Source: Methanolobus sp. UBA118
GTDB taxonomy: Archaea > Halobacteriota > Methanosarcinia > Methanosarcinales > Methanosarcinaceae
NCBI GenBank assembly: GCA_002508635.1
Contig: DACO01000061.1
Location: 1 to 12,441, forward strand
Length of the DNA: 12,441 bases
Reading direction: 5' to 3'
Shown here: piece by piece, positions 1 through 7,310 of the stretch
How the letters are laid out: every line of letters starts with the position of its first letter
How positions within the stretch are numbered: the stretch's first letter is position 1
The notes under the pieces: model-generated
Databases searched by the model: none
Told to the model about the DNA's origin: nothing
The model's input: the letters and a program-made list of their open reading frames with translations, nothing else
Program-made: the position numbers and the translations under genes

Positions 1-150
1 CCCAAAAAGATATTCAAGGACGAGGTCCGCAAACTGGAAAGCGGTTTTGGCGTTGAGTTCGAGGTACTGCAGAGAAAGGAACTTGACCCGTTCCACGAGG
101 ATCATCTGGGTCTTGTGGCGCAGATGTTTGTGGATGAAGATGAAGATTGA
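1..150 (+). CDS. 3' end of an unidentified protein
   Basis: Frame 1 is open from the window edge to a TGA at 148-150 and gives 49 residues. The tail is charged, with a Lys/Glu-rich amphipathic stretch followed by an acidic end (FVDEDED). Codon use is that of a normal coding region, with many third-position G and C, so this is very probably the true C-terminus of a soluble cytoplasmic protein. I do not recognise the family. There is no membrane segment or known motif in the visible part. Two small hairpins lie just downstream and may end the transcript. Confidence 0.7.
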   Translation, partial: PKKIFKDEVRKLESGFGVEFEVLQRKELDPFHEDHLGLVAQMFVDEDED

Positions 151-168
151 GTTTAAATTGCATGAAGG

Positions 169-230
169 TCTGGTGGTTCCAGATTCTAAGCCGATGCTGC
201 CGTCTTCGCAGGCGGCATATTCCATTGTTT
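169..230 (+). terminator. possible hairpins and T-rich tail after the first gene
   Basis: TCTGG/CCAGA (169-173 with 179-183) forms a 5-bp stem that can be lengthened by two G-T pairs. TGCCG/CGGCA (198-202 with 213-217) forms a second one. A T-rich stretch follows near 219-230. The position after the stop codon fits a 3' end, but the stems are short. Confidence 0.3.
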
Positions 231-290
231 TGAATTGTATTAGAAAGAGAGTATATCCGTTGCAAATCAATTGAAGTTCAAAATTCTCAT

Positions 291-714
291 TTAGCACTTA
301 AGAGTCCTCAACATCCTGTTCCAGCCTTCTGAAATTCATATTTCACCTTCTCTCCACGAACAGAATATCCTTTGTCAGCAACATGGTCTATCACTTCATC
401 AATATGCAAAGAGCGCCTTGAGTTCAGATCCAACAACGGGAATATTCTCCCTTTTGTGCTCCAGAACTTCGTCTCATACATTCTCTGTTTAATGAAATTT
501 CCATCATAATTATAGGCCGGTTCAACTGAAACAACCAATTTTCTCTGTTGTGTCTTTTCGTAGTTAAAAATAGCTGGGTGTCACCACATCCGAGAATGGA
601 TCTTTAAGGTCCCCGTTACTGAGCTGGAACATATGAACATACTCCTGGAATGAGCGACCCCGGATAACTATGTTTTTGTATTCAACCGGAATGCCGAATT
701 GATAATTTCAACAT
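291..714 (-). pseudogene. decayed class I SAM-dependent methyltransferase
   Basis: Two reading-frame pieces on the minus strand resemble the two ends of one methyltransferase family, which I recall as starting with a [RK]GRSFEEY..MF-type motif and ending with RIFPL-D-N-RRS...YEFQ-GGN-ML. The first piece (about 564-706) contains VIRGRSFQEYVHMF and stops at TAA 564-566. The second (about 308-580) contains RIFPLLDLNSRRS and KYEFQK. The Rossmann core with the glycine-rich SAM site that should lie between them is missing. A third lesion lies at the end: frame shifting after EFQK restores NRMLRTLKC and a TAA at 291-293. The only nearby ATG (712-714) is out of frame with the first piece. This is a remnant with a large internal deletion and several frame changes. 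Family assignment is from memory of motifs; the broken state is directly visible. Confidence 0.65.
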
Positions 715-765
715 CAAACAAATCAAAAGACACAATGATCTGGTTAAATCTTGATACTTGCAAGA

Positions 766-776
766 AAATATATATG
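766..776 (+). promoter_or_regulatory. TATA box for the multidrug-export-family gene
   Basis: AAATATATATGG is centred about 27 bases before the ATG at 799. That spacing would put the transcription start at or next to the start codon, so the mRNA would be leaderless. This agrees with the absence of a ribosome binding site before 799. Confidence 0.5.
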
Positions 777-798
777 GTTAGAATACAAGCTCTGGGTT

Positions 799-1287
799 AT
801 GATTGGGCTCGAGTTGTTGGAAAACTCCGAGGGGTTTGTTGCATATGCACTGGTATTCATACTGGCAGCTATTCCGTGGATAGAGCTTCTTCTTGTCATT
901 CCGGTGGGAATTGCCATTGGCCTCAACCCTCTGGCTGTTGCGGTGCTGGCAGCCGTCGGGAATCTGGCAACTGTATATCTTTTGTTATTTGCACATGATT
1001 TCCTGCATTCTTTCTGGCAAAAACTCAGACTAAACGATAATGGCAAAGGATCTGATGGAAGAAAAAAGAAAGCAATGCATACGTGGGATTCATATGGTCT
1101 CCCCGGGCTGGCAATGCTTGCACCCGTGGTCACAGGTACTCATCTTGCTGCGCTCATTGCTGTCAGCCTTGGTTCCAGACGTTATTCAGTAACTTTATGG
1201 TTGACCCTGAGCATTTTAATATGGACTGTGGTGGTGACTGTCATTTCGTATTACGGGATCGAGAGTCTGAAATGGCTATTTGGGTAG
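799..1287 (+). CDS. small multidrug export family membrane protein (PF06695/COG2426-like)
   Basis: This is a 162-residue integral membrane protein. It shows the typical two-part pattern of the putative small multidrug export family: an N-terminal hydrophobic segment with IPWIELLLVIPVGIAIGL followed by a second segment, a basic cytoplasmic loop (KLRLNDNGKGSDGRKKK), then GLPGLAMLAPVVTGTHLAALIAV and a last segment ending SLKWLFG. Four to five transmembrane helices are apparent. Transport activity is only putative for the family, and no substrate can be named. A TTG at 751 would add 16 residues, but ATG 799 is preferred because a TATA box lies about 27 bases before it and conserved sequence begins there. 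The gene stands alone, facing the large minus-strand gene, and its stop lies only 43 bases from that gene's stop. Confidence 0.75.
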   Translation: MIGLELLENSEGFVAYALVFILAAIPWIELLLVIPVGIAIGLNPLAVAVLAAVGNLATVYLLLFAHDFLHSFWQKLRLNDNGKGSDGRKKKAMHTWDSYGLPGLAMLAPVVTGTHLAALIAVSLGSRRYSVTLWLTLSILIWTVVVTVISYYGIESLKWLFG

Positions 1288-1298
1288 TGTAGTAAAGT

Positions 1299-1332
1299 AA
1301 AAAAAGATAGATGAAGGGGATAGGATCCCTTC
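1299..1332 (-). terminator. hairpin plus U-tract ending the alpha-2-macroglobulin gene
   Basis: On the minus strand GAAGGG (1327-1332) pairs with CCCTTC (1313-1318), overlapping the stop codon at 1331-1333. A run of seven T (1299-1305) follows. A T-run after the stop codon is the usual archaeal termination signal, here with a hairpin in addition. Confidence 0.5.
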
Positions 1333-4300
1333 AGACAACAGTCACATTATTACCATTCGACTCAGCCACAACCTCCGGATTATAATATGAGTAAGCTCTG
1401 CTCTCAGACACGATAGCCTTCACCGGGAACAGTGCCCTGACCTGTATGCTGAAGCTTATCTCTTCGCCGGGCTGCATATCGTCAATGTATAGTATCACCT
1501 TGCGACCTGCGACCTCGTATCTGGTAATCGTGCCATCTTCCTTGAGTGTTTCAAGACTTGATGAAACAGGTGTGAATCCGGTTGGTACAGCAATATCAAC
1601 TATCATCATGCCGCTGGAACTCACAGAGCCGTCGATTCCCTGTATTCCGTTGTACTTCAGCCGGGTATCCACGGTGACTATGTCGTTCACCGCGACATCG
1701 GTGGAATCATACTCTACATCAAGCTCGATTTCATTTTGTTCAAAGACCTCCGGGAGGATCACATTGAAGCGTCTTACAAGCTGGTAGTTAAGCTCTCCTG
1801 TGCCTTCAAGTTCGAGTTTGACACTTGATGTGTTTTCAGGAATCTCCACTATCTGTACCACATCGAAGTTCGCAGAGTTCACGTTGATGGACTTGATATC
1901 CTCACCATCTGCAATCACATGTACAGTAGCATCGATATCCCTGCCTGCGGTTGATGCTGCGGTCATCAGTGCCCTGAAGGCCATGACCGTGTCCTGGGTA
2001 CTGGAGAATCCGCCATTGGAATTACGCTGTGCAGCTATCCATTTAAGTGATGAGCTGGCTGTGGGGTTGTTTGCCTCCATCAGGGCAAGGCTAGCATAGG
2101 CTGTGGTTTCAACATTCTTGCTGGAAGGTGCGATGAAGTTGTAGCCTTCATACTCATATGGTTTTGCCACAGCACCATCACCGTAGCCCCAGTAGGTACC
2201 GTCATCATCCTGTTTTGCGATAACCAACAGCTCATCCAGAGCTTCGTCTGCAAACGGGCTGTCAAGTCTCTGAAGTGCCAGGGTGCCGATTGCCAGGGCA
2301 TAGGGGTCATCCTGGGCTGCAAGATTCTCCTCGAGATACTTCTTCGCATCAGCCATGACAACCGGGCTTGCAGAACCATACTCATCAAGTGCAAGTGTGA
2401 CATAAGCCGTCAGTGCATAGGTGCCGCTGACACCTCCCATCATGTCCTTATGTATCACAAAACCCACAGGCTCCCAGGAACCGTCAGGATTCTGGTGTGA
2501 TTCTATCCAGGAGGCAGACTCCGCGAGAATATTCTCATCAATGGTGGTCAGGTCTCTTGCACCGCTGAATTGGGACAGCACGAAGGATGTAAGCCAGAGG
2601 CTGCCCTCGGGGTCACTCTCACCGAATGCCGAGAATGAGCCGTCACTGTGCCTGTAGGTCAGCTCTCTCTGGTATCCTGTGACGATATACATCTTGGCCT
2701 TTGCCTTCAGTTCAGGATTATCCTGTCCTGTGGCTTCCAGGTAGCGCAGCACTTCCACATCGGTGGAGAAGAGCATCATATTCTGCTCTCCGCAACCGTA
2801 GGGCATTCCAAGAAGGTCGTCCACGCCGTTTATGGTCTGGGCGACGATACTCGGGGTGAAGCTCACAAGTACCTTGCCGGAGTCGGGTACTATGCCCGCA
2901 GGCAGGGTCGGATCAAGTTTAGCAGAATCATTATTCAGAACACCGTTGTCCACAATCTCCCTTGTAGCCCCTTCCGGCTCAATGATAATGTCCTTGCGGA
3001 CAGCGTCAGCTTTCTCGGTTGTCTGTCCTGTAATCTCTATCAACTGCTTTCCAACTCCAGTGGGCTGAATGGTAAAGCTTGCATGGGCTACACTGTTGGC
3101 TTCCACCGCTACTTCTTGCACATCATCGCCAATGATGTCTAACCAGTCTGCATCCGAGAGTGTGAGTTTTACTTTCTGTTCCGTGTCAAGGTAGTTGTAG
3201 ACCTGTACCTGCACAGGAAACTCCTCACCTCTGGTCACTGCATATGGAAGGTCAGGGTCGATAAAGAAATCCTGGAAAACCGTTAAGCTGGATTCGGCGA
3301 TTCCGATACCCTCGGGACCTGAGGATACTGCGTGCAGTTTCCATGTGGTGATGCTGTCCGGAGCTATCAGGTCAAGGCTGGCACGTCCCTGATCATCGGT
3401 GAGCAGGTCTGGCATCCACACCCATGTTTCCGGGAAGAACTGGCGTACCCTCTGAACCTCAGCAAGAGTTCCTCCTGTGGCTTCCTCGGTTGGAATTGCC
3501 TCTTCTTCCTCCACTTCCATGGCCATTTCAGGTGCTGCCACATCCATCGCTGCTTCATCGACGGCAACTCCTCCAAGGAAATTCTTTTCTTCAAACCTGT
3601 CATAGCTGGCTGGAGATTTTGGTACACTGATTCCGGGTGATGCCATGACGGTCACACCGGAGTTTTCCAGCATCTCGTATGCTCCTTCCCTATTCCACAC
3701 AGGATGGGATTCTGCCTGTGGTTCCATGAAGCGCTTTTCCAGTTCATCGAATACCTGTTTCAGGTTGAGTCTACCCTCACTCAGTGCATATACAGACTCA
3801 TCAACTATGGAAAAACCGATCATGGACTTGCTGCCCGCATCAAAGTTAACGCTAACATTGTCTCCCGGCTCAACGGAATCGCTGTCAAACGAGCTGGACA
3901 GGTCCACCTCTGTAGAGAACTGCACATCAAAGGGCAGCACATCAACAGAAACCTCGCTGTTGGGATTGATCATGTATGCAACAACCTTCGCCTGCGGGCT
4001 CATCTGCGGGGTAACCGGGATGCTGATGTCCTGTTCTTTGCTGGTTGCCGAATATACGGTCCTGCCATTGGCAAAGACATCATAGAACACAGTTCCGGGA
4101 TTTGTGGAGTATATCCTTAAGGAGATAGTATCCCCAACTTCTGGAACTCCTTCGCTTGTCTGGCTGATGTGAATGAAACTTGCACTAGGGGAGTAGACCG
4201 CTCCCATCTCTTTGTAGGCTGAAGCATCATCTGTCCGGGCATTCAGATAACATGCTGTGGTGGATTCAGGGACATCGTATGTGATCAGGGCAACGCCGTT

Positions 4301-5545
4301 ACTGGTTGTTACAGTATCCTGCTCTTCTGTTTGCTCATAGGACTCGCTCCTGAATGTCGCATCTATATCCACTTCAGTATCAACCGGATTTCCTCCGGGA
4401 TCCTTTGTAACTACAAGCACCTGAAGTGGCATCCCCGGCTTGACATAGTCGGACTCAGGTATCAACTGCAAAACCACCGGAGAATTTGCAATCGTAAGTA
4501 ACTTGTTTGTGGTCTCGCTGTGATTACCTGTGTCAGTCACAGTCACATTGAGCATCAGACTTGCCTGACCTCCCGCACCATATGTGCCGGCTGCATACTC
4601 CACTGCAGGAAGCTCAAATTCCAGAGAACCTTCCTCAAGCTCTCCGCTGAATGTTGCGTACTGTTCCCACTCGCCTACATAGCGTGATGCCTCAACAAAT
4701 ACCTCACCTTCCACATCCTTTCCGAAGAAATAGTTTGCCGAAACAGTACCCGTTATATCATCAGAGACCAGTAACCATTCCTGTGGTGTGCTGAGTGAAA
4801 CATCGAATTTTGGCAGTACATACTTATCGATCTCAATGTCAACACTGGATGTTGATTTTCCTGCGGTTGCGATTATCTTCCATGTGCCAAGGTTCAGTTC
4901 GCTTGCTAGTGGCATGTCAAAGGAGGCCACGCCATATTCATTTGAACTTAGCTCTTTTTTGAATACCTTGATGCCTTTTGAATCTCTTATCTCAACAGTT
5001 ATGTTCTGCTCCACTGGCACAAGATTGTTGTTCAGGGAAAGTATCCTGCCATGGACTGTCTGACCGGGCTTATATATGGGCTTGTCAGTCTCGATGAAGA
5101 GTGGATTGTTCTTTACCACTTCGACCGTGGAGGTGAAATTGCGCCCATAGCCTGCCGGACTTGCGGTTAGTACATAGCTTCCTTCCTCCACATCAGGTAC
5201 TTCAAAGGAGGCCACTGAATTTCCTGATTCAGATGTGGAAACCTTTGTAAGTGATATTTCGTTGTTGTTCTCATCGGTCAGTGTGTACTCGATACAGCGA
5301 CTTACAGTCTCTGCGTCCGCAAAGGCTGCCATGGTTACCGAACTTTCACCTCCCGAGTAAAGCACCTTCGGAGCGAGTATGAAGAACTCGTCGCCTGAGC
5401 CTGCAAGTTGTCCGCTGCACAGTCCCGCCTGGTTGGAGGGCAATTGTGAACCGTCGTTATCATTTCCGATACATCCTGAGAACAGGGAGAACAAGATCAA
5501 TATGCAAAGTAGATATGACTTTAAGCTGTTTCCTTTTAGTTTCAT
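1331..5545 (-). CDS. alpha-2-macroglobulin/complement C3-like thioester lipoprotein
   Basis: This 1404-residue secreted protein belongs to the thioester protease-trap family. The N-terminus has a hydrophobic stretch ending in LFSLFSGC, a lipobox with Cys25 as probable lipid anchor outside the membrane. Macroglobulin (MG) beta domains follow; FIETDKPIYKPGQTV near 150-164 is the classical MG2 signature. Residues about 655-698 form an acidic, Ala/Met-rich linker without Lys or Arg, in the place of the bait region. RQFFPETWVW (701-710) and SITTWKLHAVS (731-741) open the next conserved MG domain. The thioester motif PYGCGEQNM is intact (Cys918 and Gln921), inside an alpha/alpha-barrel domain (about 905-1200). 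VIHKDMMGG places His1032 where C3 has its transacylation histidine. The last 145 residues match a receptor-binding-like beta domain. The start has an excellent GGAGGTGG site 7 bases upstream. It is full length and undamaged. It probably traps or covalently tags foreign proteases or surfaces at the cell envelope; this role is inferred from the family. Confidence 0.95.
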   Translation of the reverse strand: MKLKGNSLKSYLLCILILFSLFSGCIGNDNDGSQLPSNQAGLCSGQLAGSGDEFFILAPKVLYSGGESSVTMAAFADAETVSRCIEYTLTDENNNEISLTKVSTSESGNSVASFEVPDVEEGSYVLTASPAGYGRNFTSTVEVVKNNPLFIETDKPIYKPGQTVHGRILSLNNNLVPVEQNITVEIRDSKGIKVFKKELSSNEYGVASFDMPLASELNLGTWKIIATAGKSTSSVDIEIDKYVLPKFDVSLSTPQEWLLVSDDITGTVSANYFFGKDVEGEVFVEASRYVGEWEQYATFSGELEEGSLEFELPAVEYAAGTYGAGGQASLMLNVTVTDTGNHSETTNKLLTIANSPVVLQLIPESDYVKPGMPLQVLVVTKDPGGNPVDTEVDIDATFRSESYEQTEEQDTVTTSNGVALITYDVPESTTACYLNARTDDASAYKEMGAVYSPSASFIHISQTSEGVPEVGDTISLRIYSTNPGTVFYDVFANGRTVYSATSKEQDISIPVTPQMSPQAKVVAYMINPNSEVSVDVLPFDVQFSTEVDLSSSFDSDSVEPGDNVSVNFDAGSKSMIGFSIVDESVYALSEGRLNLKQVFDELEKRFMEPQAESHPVWNREGAYEMLENSGVTVMASPGISVPKSPASYDRFEEKNFLGGVAVDEAAMDVAAPEMAMEVEEEEAIPTEEATGGTLAEVQRVRQFFPETWVWMPDLLTDDQGRASLDLIAPDSITTWKLHAVSSGPEGIGIAESSLTVFQDFFIDPDLPYAVTRGEEFPVQVQVYNYLDTEQKVKLTLSDADWLDIIGDDVQEVAVEANSVAHASFTIQPTGVGKQLIEITGQTTEKADAVRKDIIIEPEGATREIVDNGVLNNDSAKLDPTLPAGIVPDSGKVLVSFTPSIVAQTINGVDDLLGMPYGCGEQNMMLFSTDVEVLRYLEATGQDNPELKAKAKMYIVTGYQRELTYRHSDGSFSAFGESDPEGSLWLTSFVLSQFSGARDLTTIDENILAESASWIESHQNPDGSWEPVGFVIHKDMMGGVSGTYALTAYVTLALDEYGSASPVVMADAKKYLEENLAAQDDPYALAIGTLALQRLDSPFADEALDELLVIAKQDDDGTYWGYGDGAVAKPYEYEGYNFIAPSSKNVETTAYASLALMEANNPTASSSLKWIAAQRNSNGGFSSTQDTVMAFRALMTAASTAGRDIDATVHVIADGEDIKSINVNSANFDVVQIVEIPENTSSVKLELEGTGELNYQLVRRFNVILPEVFEQNEIELDVEYDSTDVAVNDIVTVDTRLKYNGIQGIDGSVSSSGMMIVDIAVPTGFTPVSSSLETLKEDGTITRYEVAGRKVILYIDDMQPGEEISFSIQVRALFPVKAIVSESRAYSYYNPEVVAESNGNNVTVV

Positions 5546-5552
5546 TTTTCTA

Positions 5553-5617
5553 CCACCTCCGACATCTGGCCTGGAGTATTGTTTATGGTAGAATGTATGG
5601 AACTAGACAGTATATAC
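5553..5617 (-). promoter_or_regulatory. promoter and ribosome binding site of the alpha-2-macroglobulin gene
   Basis: On the minus strand GTATATA (5611-5617), preceded by the purine-rich AAGCAAA that could serve as a BRE, lies about 70 bases before the start. This predicts transcription from near 5588 and a leader of about 43 bases. GGAGGTGG (5553-5560) is a strong ribosome binding site 7 bases from the ATG at 5543-5545. Confidence 0.6.
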
Positions 5618-5868
5618 TTTGCTTAAACTTCAAAGATGTTCGAAGTTATGCAATGAAATGGGGTTTGATTTTGAAAAATGAAAGAATCTTTGGGATTGTC
5701 AGGAATTAATAAGTTCCTCAGTCGCCAATCAGTCCATTTCTTATAATCCATGAATTCACAGCCCTATTATCAATTAAATTATGATAACAGGTTTTAGCAG
5801 ATTATTCTGATTCTTACATCCTGCAGCCATTGGGCCACAATATATATGGTCATCTCTGCATATCTTAA
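5618..5868. other. intergenic region with small dyads, no gene seen
   Basis: This stretch is AT-rich and has stops in all frames at short intervals. It contains two weak dyads: AGGAA/TTCCT (5701-5705 with 5714-5718) and TTATCA/TGATAA (5767-5772 with 5782-5787). They may help end the transcript of the minus-strand gene at 5869. No supportable gene or RNA was seen. Confidence 0.4.
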
Positions 5869-6216
5869 TTAATCTGCCCATTCAACATGAACATTATAAT
5901 ACTTATTGTCAACTTTCAGAAACATGGTATCATTACTCTGCAACATTTTTCCAAAGTCACCAATATTTTTCATAACATCTTTATCCTCATAAGGAACTTT
6001 GATCTCATTCCCGGGAGAAGAAACCGCTTTCTGTATATAGGGATATTTTTCCAGTTCATTTTGAGAAAAGTCCACAAAATTATCCGGCTCATCCGGAAGT
6101 TCCTCTGCCCTTATATAGAGTCCTGCTCCTGGGCTGTATATCGCTAAAAAGAAGTAAACCACAACTAAAACTATAAGAGAAGCTGCAATGATCTTTAAAC
6201 CTGTATTTCGTTTCAT
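5869..6216 (-). CDS. small membrane-anchored exported protein, unknown function
   Basis: The 115-residue product has a short basic N-terminus (MKRNTGLK), one hydrophobic segment at about 8-27 and then a soluble, acidic domain of about 85 residues, so it is probably an anchored protein facing outside. The domain has the pattern FSQNELEKYPYIQKAV near the middle and ends in a Tyr-rich strand (KVDNKYYNVHVEWAD). The layout resembles small conserved hypothetical proteins of Methanosarcinales, but I cannot name a family or a function. AAGGATGAT lies just before the ATG and serves as ribosome binding site. It lies downstream of the metzincin fragment and is separated from it by a terminator-like hairpin at 6239-6258, so it may be transcribed on its own. 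Confidence 0.75.
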   Translation of the reverse strand: MKRNTGLKIIAASLIVLVVVYFFLAIYSPGAGLYIRAEELPDEPDNFVDFSQNELEKYPYIQKAVSSPGNEIKVPYEDKDVMKNIGDFGKMLQSNDTMFLKVDNKYYNVHVEWAD

Positions 6217-6238
6217 AGAATCATCCTTATAATAAATT

Positions 6239-6258
6239 AAGTAGGGTTATCCCTACTT
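6239..6258 (-). terminator. perfect 8-bp hairpin between two minus-strand genes
   Basis: AAGTAGGG (6239-6246) and CCCTACTT (6251-6258) form a perfect 8-bp stem with a 4-base loop. It lies 10 bases after the stop of the protease fragment and is followed on the minus strand by AATTTATTATAA. The arrangement fits a transcript end or processing site. The AT-rich stretch after it could also be the promoter of the next gene. Confidence 0.5.
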
Positions 6259-6268
6259 TATTGTTTTC

Positions 6269-6562
6269 TTAGAAGTGATATCTATTGCTTTCAATAGTAT
6301 TATCACAATTGCTACACCAAACATCTTGGAACATCATATAGTCATAGGACATAATACAAAGTGGTCCTAAATAACCATGGTCAGGACACCCATAATTGTG
6401 AGATGATTCGTGTTGTGCAAGATGCCAATCCCAATTAAAAACTCCTTGGTGTTTCATTATCCATGCATCACCAAGGAATTCACTCATACCTCGGTGATCC
6501 ATTCCTTGGTTTGTGAAAATGGCCATCATGTCGCAACCTTGCTTATCGCTCCACCACCCCAT
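6269..6562 (-). pseudogene. truncated secreted metzincin-type zinc metalloprotease
   Basis: The open frame gives 97 residues that carry the C-terminal half of a metzincin catalytic domain. HESSHNYGCPDH (51-62) holds the HExxHxxG zinc motif, with Asp61 or His62 as third ligand. CIMSY (69-73) is the Met-turn. The Cys pair CSNC (83-86) is typical of the disulfide-rich tail in archaeal members. The family normally has a signal peptide, a propeptide and the N-terminal half of the catalytic domain. None of these is present: an in-frame TGA lies eight codons before the ATG, and the previous gene ends 36 bases upstream. The fragment starts in the middle of the fold (MGWWSDKQGCDMM). Export is not possible without a signal peptide, so I judge it a 5'-deleted remnant. 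A small translated product cannot be excluded, because AAAGTGAT precedes the ATG. Confidence 0.7.
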
Positions 6563-6597
6563 ATCACTTTCGTTATGTAGTCACTCAGGCATTTGAT

Positions 6598-7014
6598 TCA
6601 CTCAATGACAAGACTGAGTTCTAATGGTTCTTTAGGATATTTATTTACTTCAATTATCAAAAACTCTGAGTTTAGATCTTCTGGATATTCTCCTGTAATT
6701 TGTCTCTTTGTTATGTTGTTGTCTAAAGTAATTTCATATAAATACGTGTCTTTTTTTAGACTAATAGGAGTAGGTTCCAGTCTTTCATTTGGAGCTATAC
6801 TGTATGTTTTATTACATTTGGAAGTATTTTGTAGGTCGAGTACTTCTACTGTTACAGTATGACTTATATTATCTGAGTTGTCTATGAAAAAGCTCAGGGT
6901 ACCATTTTCATCTTTTGTAGTATTTGTTTTTTCTGATAATGAATATCCAATGAAGAAAGTTATGGATGCTAATACACAGATGACTATAATTGTGTAAATG
7001 TATTTTTTATTCAT
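6598..7014 (-). CDS. membrane-anchored beta-rich surface protein, paralogue A
   Basis: The 138-residue protein has a single N-terminal hydrophobic segment (about 5-26) and a soluble domain predicted to be all-beta, Ig- or fibronectin-like. The domain begins with FFIDNSDNISHTVTVEVLD, continues with a segment containing APNERLEP, and ends in short strands. Several N-glycosylation sequons (NTT, NIS, NTS) suit an exterior location. It shares its architecture and the NxDxxxHxVxVEVxD pattern with the protein encoded at 7311-7721, so the two are probably diverged tandem duplicates. No enzyme motif is visible. A possible weak ribosome binding site is GAGAAAG upstream, and a TATA-like AATAATATATTTT lies at about 7038-7050. 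Confidence 0.75.
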   Translation of the reverse strand: MNKKYIYTIIVICVLASITFFIGYSLSEKTNTTKDENGTLSFFIDNSDNISHTVTVEVLDLQNTSKCNKTYSIAPNERLEPTPISLKKDTYLYEITLDNNITKRQITGEYPEDLNSEFLIIEVNKYPKEPLELSLVIE

Positions 7015-7101
7015 ATGTTCTTTCTCACAAATTATTGAAAATATATTATTTCAAGACATAATCTTCCTTTTAACTTGAAATAATATAATATAATATATTA
7101 C

Positions 7102-7242
7102 TTATTGGAATCCTGCAATAGTGCCTTTATTTGATACTATATGTAAGATGTTGTTGTGACTAGAATCTCCATGGTCATTAAGGTTAGAGAATTCAATTTG
7201 CATGTAGTTTGGGAAAGAAAATCCTCCAAAAGGACTCCTCAT
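7102..7242 (-). CDS. possible 46-residue leaderless small protein
   Basis: An ATG at 7240-7242 opens 46 codons ending in TAA at 7102-7104. The product starts MRSPFGGFSFPNYM and is hydrophilic, rich in Asn, Ser and His, with no membrane segment. No ribosome binding site is visible. A TATA-like AGTATATATTTTAA lies about 25-30 bases upstream, which would fit a leaderless mRNA. It fills part of the gap between the two paralogous surface proteins. It could equally be a chance frame or the remnant of a larger gene, since the frame stays open 12 codons upstream of the ATG. Confidence 0.3.
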   Translation of the reverse strand: MRSPFGGFSFPNYMQIEFSNLNDHGDSSHNNILHIVSNKGTIAGFQ

Positions 7243-7310
7243 ACAATTTCTTAGTACATAATTAAAATATATACTAATTTATATCAGAAACAGGCACATC
7301 ATGATTATCT

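Noticed and set aside
744..1133. Antisense open frame of 129 codons across the multidrug-export-family gene
   Set aside because: It overlaps a gene with a clear family pattern and promoter; its own product has no recognisable pattern.
1446..4120. Several plus-strand open frames inside the alpha-2-macroglobulin gene
   Set aside because: They are complement shadows of a long, GC-rich, intact coding region and have no start signals or motifs of their own.
5446..5709. Plus-strand frame of 87 codons upstream of the alpha-2-macroglobulin gene
   Set aside because: It covers the promoter, ribosome binding site and start of that gene and has atypical composition; most likely chance.
7080..7101. AT-only tract as origin or repeat element
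   Set aside because: It is short, single and without repeat units or Orc1/Cdc6-type boxes nearby.
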